This document shows, one piece after another, positions 13,895 to 23,676 of a stretch of 64,000 nt of DNA. Each line of letters opens with the position of its first letter. Positions within the stretch are counted from its first letter, which is position 1. The notes below the pieces were generated by a model. The model saw only the letters and a list, made by a program, of their open reading frames with translations, was not told the DNA's origin and did no database searches. The DNA lies in NCBI GenBank assembly GCA_020736575.1, contig JAGPYM010000025.1:124001-188000 (forward strand), in the 5' to 3' direction. This stretch comes from Thelonectria olida (taxonomy: Eukaryota > Ascomycota > Sordariomycetes > Hypocreales > Nectriaceae). The position numbers were made by a program, and so were the translations under genes.

Positions 13895-13990
13895 AAACTA
13901 GGCAAATAGTCTAAGCGGTGACGGCGTCGAATACAGAGGTCTCTCTGGATATGGGTTCACGCAGGTCAGATTCCTTAGTGTAGGAGAATC
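13895..13990 (+). other. possible tRNA-derived (SINE-like) sequence next to a poly(A) tract
   Basis: A run of about 15 A (13883-13898) is followed by TAGTCTAAGCGG, which fits the RNA polymerase III A box. About 55 nt later comes GGTCAGATTCC, which matches 9 of 11 positions of the B box. The arms do not fold into a good cloverleaf by eye, so it is not called a tRNA gene. Confidence 0.25.
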
Positions 13991-14019
13991 CAACCGGGAC
14001 CCAAAACAGGGATGTGGTC

Positions 14020-14165
14020 CCAGATCTGGTCCCCCCAAGGGGACCCTAACAGGGGTATATGATCCCAAAAATCGGCCTACTCAGACACCTCAGCCCAAGC
14101 TCAGCCCGCCTCAGCCTGAACTCCGGGTCCCTCAGCCCGACCTCAGCACCAGCTCAGGCTAGAGC
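14020..14165. repeat. degenerate CTCAGCC/CCCCAAGG-rich repeat patch
   Basis: The motif CTCAGCC(C/T) recurs about six times between 14085 and 14160. GGTCCC/GGGACC inverted pairs occur at 14010-14060. This is low-complexity sequence of unknown origin. Confidence 0.55.
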
Positions 14166-14650
14166 GGCAGGAGCTCAGTTCTAGAAACGGAAATGGATTT
14201 TGGCGTGCTTGAGTTTCGTCTCCGAGTTCTGTGGTATCGCGCTAATGACCTGCCCGGCAACTTAAATAGCTTTATTGAAGTCGTCTAAAGCTCTCGTCCC
14301 TAAATATCGATCGAACAGGACATTCCCAAGAGTATTTAGCAACTCTACCCGTGTAGGTTCGCTGCCTAGAGGTTTTCAGCGAGAGAAATTCCACCAGGGG
14401 AGTGTGTACGCCATGCAGATGCTGTACTTGTTCTGACAACCCGCAGAGCAGTGGTCCGCAGAACTCCCACACCGCTTGAAGTGACAACTCCAGGACGAAG
14501 TTCACGATTATTATACTATCTCGACGTTGATACGTTTTTAGCAGCCCAGTGCATGAGGTCAAATCTATTGTAGAAGTCTTTTGGTTGGCTGATCGGTTCA
14601 TTTAATTCCTACTATAATAATCTAAAGTTTATGTACTATGGAGCCTTAAC

Positions 14651-15677
14651 TCAGCTGAACCAGGCGTAGACCTTTACCACGCTTCCTCCTATCGCATTCC
14701 TAATAAAATCAACCAAGTCTGATATGGCTTTTATTATTGCCACGAAGATAGCCCAGATTCCGTAGACGCATGCTCCCAAGATTAGAAGCCACATCAGACA
14801 CTGCCAAAAGACAGGCTTACTACCAAGACATATGATCAGGCGCACCAGGGCTTTGGCTGCACTCCAGATTGGTGCTACAATGTACCTGTATCCCCAATTA
14901 CCAGATCTTGAAGGTGCAGGTATCCAAAAAGGTTGCTCAAGAACGAGGCGGGAGTGGCGTGACGGATGGTATCGTGGATGTGTAGTCGTAATCAAAGGGC
15001 GCATAGAATCTGCTGGTCGGGAGTACGTGGGCGGACGCGTGATGCTTGATATGGTTCTATATCCGTTGGTAGGCATCGACCGGGCTCGTGAGTGTCCAGG
15101 GTGTAACAACGCTGTTGCTTCTGGATCGTTTCTGATATGTTCCCATGATATGAAGGCCTTCGCTTGGTTAACCAGGATTTTGTAAGAGGTGCTCGAGAGA
15201 GTGCAGCGCTGTCCGTTTCGTAAGTTGCGAAGGATCGAGTACGGTACGGTGTAGTATTCGCAGATTTTGACGCATGAAGCCTTGTCCAAGGTCGAGCCGT
15301 TGTTGAGTCGTAGAAGTAGACCGGATTCGGGGTGCGGTTGGGACGGGTGGATTGGCAAGTAGCCTCTCCGAAAACCCTCGCTTTTGTCCAAGAGCGGTTT
15401 CCCGCCGAAGGACGTAATCTATTGCGTTGCACTCGCGATTAGCGGGACTTCTGTGGGTGCAACCTGAGACGGAGAAGTGGTAGGTGGCACAAACGATGAG
15501 GATGGCGACTCTGCTTTCAGTATTTCGTTTCAAAAAAACAACCACCGGGTGATTGAATGCTCCAGGCGGTGGCAGACCGTGTTCCCCCTCTAGATCTAGG
15601 GCAATTTCGTCTTTGCGTGGAAGAAACAAGATGCACCCCGGGTGGAGGACTGATTCGTGGAGTTGTTGGCCGGGCAT
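14651..15677 (-). CDS. uncharacterised fungal protein with C-terminal membrane segment
   Basis: Complement(15495..15677, 14651..15418), 316 aa. The phase-0 intron 15419..15494 (76 nt, GTTTGT..CAATAG, CTAAT branch) joins VAILI to ITSFGGK. The N-terminal half (LHPGCILFLPRKDEI, GAFNHPVVV, AILI-ITSFGG, LPIHPSQPHPESGLLL, VPYSILR) has a repeating motif order that I associate with a widespread but functionally undescribed family of fungal proteins. A Ser/Pro/Arg-rich linker follows. One strong membrane segment (WQCLMWLLILGACVYGIWAI, about residues 267-286) is near the C-terminus, followed by a short amphipathic tail. This suggests a tail-anchored or single-pass membrane protein. Function unknown. 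Confidence 0.75.
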
Positions 15678-16439
15678 CTTTGCGCCCAGTTTTCGAGTAT
15701 GAGAGAGAAGAAGCTGGAGAGTCGAATGTCGAGCGGTAAAATGATGTAGATATTTCGAGGTGAGAGTCTGTTGATGGCTTCAGGTGCCATCACCTGAGAG
15801 CCTTAAGCGGGGTCAGGCATAAAAAGGATGCCAACCAACAACTGCACGCACGCCCAACCAACCAATAGATGCATGGGTCAATGTCGGCCATAAGCAGAGT
15901 GGGCGCTTATGTGCAGTGGTTCACATACCATGCCTCTTCTCCTGCAGAGAGCAGCAGGTCACCATCAGGTCGGCGCTTACTGGGTATCGGATATGAAACA
16001 GTCCTGAGTTTCTCGTTTACTCAGCCACCGCCATCACGTCCATGGAACCAACCAGCCAATGTCTTCTTATCAAAGATAGTGGAGGAAGGCCACCTCCAGA
16101 GAAGTAATAGATGTCAAGTGTAAAAGGATTACTGGCTGATTCTCATTTGGTGTGATGGGTTGGTTGCCTAACCCAGCTCGACTAGGGCATCCTGGGTACC
16201 CAGCGGTATACTAATATTTAGTATAGAAGGCTTATAGATTTGACCTTAGCGACTGCGGTGTTTTAGAATGTAAGAGGTAATAGAGAGTTTCAATCACACT
16301 AACTAGAGAGCAACACAGTTAATATAAGTCTGTGTAGCTAGTTTGTCCTACTTAAAATAAACTAGCTGGCCTTGTAGCTCAACCGTCCACTCTCTCCATA
16401 AGTCCCTGATTGTCTTAACCTCCCGGCACATACGATGCT
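15678..16439. other. gene-free stretch
   Basis: Likely promoter of the minus-strand gene ending at 15677, followed by sequence with no open frame of note. ACCAACCA-type motifs recur at 15835-15870 and 16048-16060 but form no clear array. Confidence 0.4.
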
Positions 16440-17700
16440 ATGGCAGTATCTCTAGAAAGCTGTTGTGTACTGGCTCTGGGCCTCTTCGGCGGCGGCGGCG
16501 CTGGGGCTGGTTGTAGCTGTAGGAAACCAGGGGTGGCGACTGTCTGGAGCTGGAAGGTAAAGCTAGTGGAGAAGAGCGACTGGAGCTGCGAGGCCTGCTA
16601 CCTAATGCCCTGAAGCTCGGCTCGTAGGTAGGCTCTTGGATCAGCCGTGAGGTCGGCCCGCAGGCTGGCGATCCTCGTGTCGTTATTGGTGTCAATGGAC
16701 TGGAGGTCTGCAAGAGCTGGGATGGCCTGGGCTAGGGGGCTGGCTGGCCTGGCTTCTCGCCATCTTCTTGCAGGAGGGCTGATACGTCCTGTGCGAACTG
16801 TGAATAGGCCATGTGCTAAAAGATCGGGTGGTTCCAAACCGGGCTATTTGGGAACTGCTTGATTAGGAAGACAGAGTCTTGCAGGATGACCTCGCGGAGG
16901 TACGAGAGCTGGTTCGTCAGCCCTATAGTCACCAGACCATTAGTCTGGTTAGGAATAGGGCTAAACCGGCCCTTCTAATAGTTAAGGTCTGGCCAGATCA
17001 GAGAGAGGAGGGCCTCCAGCGGCATAATGCTAGCACGGCGTATCTTAAAGCACCGCTTCTGTAACAGATGCCCGCCTATAATGCGTATAAACTTGCATAG
17101 TAGGGAGTTTAAGGAGCAGCTGATTATCTGCTCCTAGTTCTAGCGGCCAGCCTGGCGGATCTGGTCCTTGCTAATCCCCTTCAGTTTGGCTGTCTTAGCC
17201 CCAGAGCTCCAGCCAATGTGCATCTTCTTCCTTAAGGCAATGCTAGCATATGCAAACGCCCTAACGACCCAGTCCTGCTGTAAGTTATATAAGAGGGCTG
17301 CTGTGCGGTCGCGCCCGCTCCTGCTCCTTGTGATTAGCCGCGAATCGTAAAATGCAGACCTCCGGCTAAGGTCTAGAAACGGCTTGTTAGGGTCTATATC
17401 CCACTAGTAGAGAAGGTAGAATGCTATCTTCCTGTGGTGGAGGGTGCGTGTTTACCCTGAGCGCTTTCTGTGTACGATATTGGTCGGTGATAGCGGTCGC
17501 GAAGCTGCGGAGTCTCCTCAGCCGCCTTAAGGCTCTTGGCCCTCAACGGCCGGTCCGCGACCTCCTCAGTAAGGAAGAGAAGAAGCTTGTCTTCTATGCT
17601 AGCATCCGCATTCTGGTACTGCTTGCGCTCGCAGAAGTCCCTAAACTCCGTCTGCTTCAGTTCGTGTGCAGCTCGCATATTCTTCGGCCGGGCGTCCTGG
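16440..17700 (-). mobile_element. RIP-damaged Crypton-like tyrosine-recombinase element
   Basis: On the minus strand several consecutive broken frames read, in order, as one protein. It starts with an N-terminal part (EFRDFCERKQYQNADASIEDKL, about 17650-17580). A recombinase core follows around 17330-17160, with RLITRSRS, RDRTAALLYNLQQDWVVRAFAYAS and HIGWSSGAKTAKLKGISKDQIR. The C-terminal part lies at 16990-16600 (YLREVILQDSV, FPNSPVWNHPIF). This order is that of fungal Crypton/GCR1_C-type proteins. At least four TAG stops sit where TGG or CAG is expected, as RIP would produce. A middle part is missing. The element is inactive. Terminal boundaries were not found. Confidence 0.7.
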
Positions 17701-18082
17701 ATTATCGAGAGGATATTCTAGCGTTATTACGTGCATTGAGCTCGATCCGACTGCGGTCGTAACTAGCGCCAGCGCCAGCGCCAGCGTCAGCTGCTGTACT
17801 AGTCCTGACGGTCATTGAGTCGCCCATAGCCGCATAGCTGCCGCTGAAGCAGAATCAGCCGGTGGGCGGTGGCGGTGGCGGGGGGATCAGCCACGGCTCA
17901 GCGGCGTGTCGGATACTTCTTTATATTAAGATAGTTCTATAGGGCATAAGTAGAAAGAGTATTTATATAAAAGAAAACAAAAATAATATACTTGTAACAA
18001 ACTACCCGAGGGCCTTACTTTGAATTACTCAAAAAGTATAAAAGCGACTGTCTAAGTATTCATAACTATCATTCCTTGCTAA
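17701..18082. other. gene-free stretch with a short GCCAGC repeat and AT-rich tract
   Basis: GCCAGC units occur at 17767-17790, GGTGGCGG units at 17860-17882, then AT-rich sequence at 17925-18000. This is the flank of the Crypton-like relic and the 3' side of the oxidase gene. Confidence 0.45.
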
Positions 18083-19425
18083 TCACAGTTTTGCTTGCTC
18101 CTGGCTGGTCACTACTCGCATTGGAGGACCACCTCGACTTCCATCACCTGGCATCACCATACTCGGAGTGCCATTGGGGGTTGGACGAGCTGCCCACTTC
18201 TTGCGTAGAGCAGGAGACGCTTTCTCCTCCAGACAATCGGCGACATGCTTTCCAATAACAGGAAGAAACTTGAATGCGCTACAATCATCAGTACTAGTCT
18301 TGAGGAGATGATGAAAACTTACTGTCCTGATCCCCCAGTCGCTAAAAAGAGACCATCCACGGTCGGGTGGTAGTCAACCATAAAGTCACCGTTCGGAGTG
18401 TCCGTGTACCAGCACATCCTCAGCTTCGCCCATGGCCGGTTTCCAAACTCGGGGAAGAATGAACTGACGCCCTCTCGAAGTCCGTTCACGGCATCCTCGG
18501 GCAGATACCCAGAAGCTGCGTTGTTGCCCTTCAACATCGGCCCCGATACGACGCGACCTCCCACGTCAATCTTTGTGGCAAAACCGAAGCCGTGTCGCGC
18601 GAGCTTGAGTTGGTGGGTATCTGGGGTTGGTGGGAAACAAAAGACACCAGTGTGAGTATTGATCATGACGGGCATCTTGCTAAGCCTCTTTGCCTCTTCG
18701 GGACTCAGCTGAATGAAGCCGACAGGCTGGCCAACAGCTAATATGTTGTGGTTCATATCGGGGACAAGTCGATTACTCCACGCTCCAGTCGCAAGTACAA
18801 CAGTGTCGGCTAACAGACGAGTGCCCGCGGCAGTCTTGACACCGGTGATTCGAGGTCCGGTCTTCTCTAGTGACACGACTGTTCCATGTGCGCCAGTGAT
18901 AAAAGAGACACCTGCCAGACTACAACGTGTAGCGAGGCCCTGAATAGCAGCCCGGGCATTGGCCCATCCGCCGAGAGCGTTGTGCAGAACAGTAGTCCCC
19001 TTGAGATCTGCCTGTACGCCGGGGTACAGCGCCTTGAGCTTAGATTCAACCTCGTGAGATTCGAAAACATCCATGGGCTGCTTGGTTACCTGCTCGTTTC
19101 GCATAGCACGATAGCGCTCCATGTAAGGACTATCGCGGTTGGGGGCGATCATGACGAATCCAGATTCGTAGTACTGGGAGGCCCATTCCGGGCTGCGCCA
19201 CTGTTTCAGGGCATCGACGGCAAGCTCTGAATAGAGAGGATCTGCGTACTCAGAGCGAATGATACGAGATACATCAACGCTACTTCCGTCAGGGACTGGA
19301 GGCATGTGCCGGTCGAGAACAGTGACCTTTGTGTATCCCCGATGAGAGGCGAGCTCGTAGGCGAGGCCGAGGCCAAAGACGCCAGCACCGATGATGATGA
19401 TGGGCGCGTCTTTGGCTGGAGACAT
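18083..19425 (-). CDS. FAD-dependent amine/amino-acid oxidase (sarcosine/saccharopine/fructosyl-amino-acid oxidase family), peroxisomal
   Basis: Complement(18323..19425, 18083..18278), 432 aa. The 44-nt phase-2 intron (GTAAGT, TACTGAT branch, TAG) joins GGSG to HAFKFLPVIG. The N-terminal dinucleotide-binding motif IGAGVFGLGLAYEL (12-25) binds FAD. SSVDVSRIIRSEYADP and the late MCWYTDTPNGDF, with the cysteine that carries covalent FAD in this family, place it among monomeric sarcosine oxidase-like flavoenzymes. These oxidise secondary amines and release hydrogen peroxide. The second exon ends in AKL, a canonical type-1 peroxisomal targeting signal, visible only after splicing. The exact substrate cannot be told. 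The gene is divergent from a Zn2Cys6 regulator 498 bp away, a layout that suggests, without proving, substrate-specific induction by that neighbour. Confidence 0.9.
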
Positions 19426-19923
19426 GACGAAGATTGACTGCTGAGTCTGTTAGGAGATGAGAATAATAAAGTTAACGGGAGTTGTTTGCATGGAAATACT
19501 GAGTTTTATACCAAGTATACCTACATATACTTATACCTATCCGTAGATACGTAGACAACGGAATCTATCGGTTCCAGGTGGGCACGGACACGGACACTTA
19601 GACGCCCTCATGTGCAGATTGCATGCAAGAACAACTCCATAAAAGTAAAAATTCCTTACTGTTCGGGTCACGGCTTTGTTCGGCTGAGTCCAACGATCCA
19701 ATCCAACATGCTAACTATCTTGTGGACTCATCGTGTCTGGGTCTAGATCCAGTTAAGCCGGAAAAGAGCTCCAGTTCCGATCACGTGCATCCTTTAAAAG
19801 CCTGTCGAGCCGGAGTTTGACGCTTCTCCGTCCCCACCCGGAAATCGTCACAAATCACTCGAGGATTCGGTTTCTCGTTGCTCCGTTCACCCATCAAGAA
19901 TCTATCCAGCAACTCTTCTTGCA
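19426..19923. promoter_or_regulatory. bidirectional promoter between oxidase and Zn2Cys6 regulator
   Basis: This spacer of 498 bp contains CGGACACGG at 19585-19593, that is CGG triplets as a direct repeat with 3-bp spacing, a form some Zn2Cys6 proteins bind. Additional CGG triplets occur near 19670-19685 and 19812. Binding by the adjacent regulator is inference. Confidence 0.35.
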
Positions 19924-22173
19924 ATGAAAAGAACTTTGGCATCGAAAAGGCGTCGTGTTCGGCATTCATGCGAACGGTGTCGGTAAGTCGACCCGGCAAG
20001 CCCTCCAGCATCCGAGAGCATCGTCTGGCTAATATGAGTGATGTCTTCAGCCAGAAGAAAACAAAATGTCCTTCGGAAAAGCCGGTTTGCTCTTTTTGTC
20101 GTCGACTTGGCCAAACTTGCGTATACCTTCCGCGTCGCAATCCGGATGTGAGAAAGGGGACTGCCTCGAAAGTGTAGGTACCATTCATTACTTCTCATTC
20201 CTATTTTCCAGGTTATACACTGTGATCCATTTTCTGGTAGAGTTGGTCGTTTAATCGGACTTTCATCTCGTCTCTTGCCACTCACATTACCCGACATTGA
20301 CTCTGGCCTGCTGACTTAGTTGCTTGGGATACAGTCCAACGGACGATTTCACCAACACAGTTGAAGCTCCTCTGGCTTCACCTGACACCTCAGATCTTGC
20401 ACAGGCATATCCTAGTACATGGTGAGTTAACCATCTCAGTTGTCTAACAACTCCCGTCTGTATACTAAGATAACTAGGCTCCCGTCGGATCCAGAGGCCC
20501 CGCCCGATGTGCTCCATCATCTGGCCCATGTCTACCGTGAAATGATATACTTTCAACCACTGCCCCTGTTTAACCTGCATCATCTAGAGGACCAACTGTT
20601 ATCTTTTCCTTATTACCTACGATGGGGTTTCATTGCTCTTTCCCTTCACTACGAAAGTCACTCCTTCTACTGGGGGCGTGAGTCAGAGGCCATCGAGTTT
20701 TATACGACTTGTTCCCGAAATATTGCAATGGAGTTATCCACGGAAGGCACGACAAACGTCGAGATCCTGCGTCTGCTTTGTCTTCTGGCCATTTGCGAAA
20801 TAATTGGTGAGCCCATCAACCTTAGTATAGCCCAGACTTCTCACTATTTTCAGATGGCCAGCATGCACGAGCATGGATGACCATTGGAGCAGCCTCCAGG
20901 CTAGAGGCGTTGAGAATATCTTCGACACGACATGCTGTCACCACAGACGCAATTTCGAGATGCCACTGGAGCATCATGATACTCGAGAAGGCATTTACAC
21001 CAAACTTTACCAACTTAGAAACCATTCGACGGCCGGATTTTCCATCAAGTCCTCCACCTCCGGCCCCAGCATCCCTCACTGGAAAGAGTCAGTGCCCAGG
21101 ACTATCAGACGCACACGAGATTGATAGCCACCAAGGCATTAATAAATGTTCTTTATATGCCATTAGTGCATGGGGAGACATCGTGTCCTACCTCGGAGAT
21201 ATCCGTGACGGTTTAGTCGACTGTCCGTGGCTGTCAACGTCAAAATATGCACAGCTATCCGTCAAATTTTACGAAAAGGAAATCACCTTGTCATGCCAAC
21301 ACCTTCTCCGCCACGTCTCGTTTCCGGATCGATCACTATCGGAGCTCTCTGAGAATAGGGAATATTGGAGCCCCTGGATACTGACCCAAATCATCTCCCA
21401 TGCAGCAAAAGCCGCTCTCGACAACCCGTTTATCCAGCTCGTCGCCCATCGATCAGACAAAGGCGTTTCTCAACCACGATCATTCCTGCAGCAAACAGTC
21501 GACCAAGCTCTGTTTAATTATCAGTGGGTTGCACGGCTCGTCCAGATGTGCGAAGATGTGCAGTTTTCCATCTGCGACCCGTTAATTGGCTATGCAGTCG
21601 CAACCACGGCCACGATCCCTTGGCTATTTCAGTTTGCGCGCGACGCTGAAGTGGCAGCCAAGGCAAAAGAGAATCTGATTACGTTTGAGCGAGTCCTTGC
21701 CCAACTGTCCAGCTATTGGCCACATATTGCACACAAGGTAGGACAGACTGGTTAGGAATGCATTTGTACTAAAACTGGTCCAGCTTAAAATTCTTCAAGA
21801 GCTTCAATCCGGGGTTGGCGAGAAAGTTCAGCAAGCAGGGGTAGCAGAAACTGCCACGGTACGGTTTCGACCCGAGTTGCTATGGGATCTTCTCGATCCT
21901 AGCATCGCACAGGCATCGCAAGGCCCAAACACGTCGATGTCAACGGATGGTGCTTTGCCAAGTGCCACCTTGCACGTAACGACCACTCTTATTCATCCGG
22001 TTGCAGACCCAGATGCTCAAACGCCGAAACCAGTAGATTCTATGGCATTGGACTATTCGTCGCAAGCACTCTTTGAGGGTTTCAATGTCCCATTCTTGGA
22101 TGAGTTTCTCGGACTCATTCCCATGGTGGATACTTCGGTACCTAGTAGTAGTAATCAAACCCTCGCTGAGTAG
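19924..22173 (+). CDS. Zn(II)2Cys6 transcription factor
   Basis: Exons 19924..19982, 20051..20173, 20320..20421 (tentative), 20478..20806, 20854..21737 and 21784..22173, about 628 aa. Splicing exons 1 and 2 builds the zinc cluster CERCRQKKTKC..CSFCRRLGQTC with all six cysteines in the family spacing. The later introns (56, 47 and 46 nt) have clear GT..AG ends and restore frame each time. The third exon is uncertain because acceptors at 20211, 20319 and 20334 all exist. The middle homology region includes LAICEIIDGQHARAWMTIGAASR, typical of fungal regulators. The C-terminus is acidic/proline-rich and could activate transcription. It is a nuclear DNA-binding protein, probably recognising CGG triplets. 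It is divergent from the peroxisomal flavin oxidase, which is its most likely target. Confidence 0.85.
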
Positions 22174-23676
22174 GAGAAAAGGCAAATGACTTGTCCTTGC
22201 GAATTTTCACATCGGCCGCAATCAGCGTCTCGCCCACCTTGTGACGAGACTCGAGCCAGCAATCTGGCGGAGTACATGTACGAAAGACGACGCCTGGCTG
22301 GCTCGGCTGCTCTGTAGTAGTGTAATCGCGTCGGAGCAATTTCGAAATCGTCCGAATTGACATCTGTCTTCTTGGTGGCCACGCATAATAAACGGATGTT
22401 TACCGACCGATCTTGTAGTAGCCTGGTTCAAGAGCGCCTTTCCTCCTGCACAGCTACAAAGTCCCTCCTCTTGGAAGCGAAACAGGATTTTCGACACCTC
22501 GATGGAGCTGTACATGTGAGGTATTTCATTCGGAGACGTTAGAATTTGTAATAGTAATACACGATTGGAGGGTTCTCGTCGCGGCCATGCTTCCCCTCTC
22601 GACTTGAGCCCGGCCTCCCGATGGTGGCCAATCACGGAGGTTGATTAGACGCAGCACTGCCACCACCGCGTTTGGCAGTTCGGCTGCACACGCTATGACT
22701 CTGCCAAGACGGGTACGCCCACGTTAAGATCTCCGACTTGTGAATGCTTAATTCTGATATTCAGGATGCCGTGGATGTCAATCAATGTCAGGCCAGGTCT
22801 CGGGGAGAATGGCCAGCGTTTTTTCCCCCATGTTCTGGACCTCGTATTTCCTTCCAAAGGAGGCAAACTTGCCCCTTACTTGCCCTTCACATGCCAGGGC
22901 ATTTCCAAAGTTTCTTACTATCATATTGCCTCCCCCACCTCAGGATCGCACCAACGGATGGGCTAGTCTAGCTTCGTCAGAGGCGTCAACGTTCACCCTC
23001 GCCGGAGACAGGCCAGAAAATTTCGCAAACCAATGGCCCTCCCGCCTTTCTAAACACATTATGAGATAATTACCTCTCGCCGAAGGCAGCCCTGAAAAAT
23101 AAGCCGTGGAGTGGTCTAGTCCCTGTCGCTGTCAACGTATCGAGTACCTCGCCCGCATTTGGCATCCAGAGCCAACAACAAAGTCATCAGGACAATTGTA
23201 ATAAGGAGCGCACATCATCCAACGCCAATGGTCATTTCTCCCCCCACACGAGGACATCAGCCCCGTACCTTATGAGGCAGCATGTAGTTACTAACGCTGC
23301 ATACCAACCCAAGACATCACCCACGCAAGATTTTCCCTGCCTGGCTCGTACCGCTCGTGTATAGCCTCACTGAGCTCGACACCGTATTTCATAACGCTTC
23401 CAGCTACTAACAGCATGTCCATGAGGGATTTTTCTTGCCGCTTCATTTCCTGGATTTTGAGGGGAGGGAGGCCTCCTGGGTAGCATAGAATGAGTGAATG
23501 AAGGAACTTGGGAAGTGACCTATATTTCGCTGCCAACTCATACTGAAATCCTTCTCACTTCTGCAATTGTCGATCCTATCTGTTTCAGCATCGTCCCCTT
23601 ACATACTGCATTGCTTGCATCCTCGTCTCTGCGACCCTTGCCCTGCCACCGACACACCCCCTCAACCACGATCAAG
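22174..23676. other. 1.5-kb intergenic region
   Basis: Holds the 3' region of the regulator and the upstream region of the ATPase. Several short minus-strand frames at 22140-22640 overlap in different phases, with no consistent product; they may be eroded coding DNA. Pyrimidine-rich stretches at 23560-23660 just before the ATPase start resemble a fungal core promoter/5' leader. Confidence 0.45.

Noticed and set aside
22142..22635. Minus-strand frames of 73-137 codons downstream of the regulator
   Set aside because: Overlapping phases give no consistent protein; no start or splice support.
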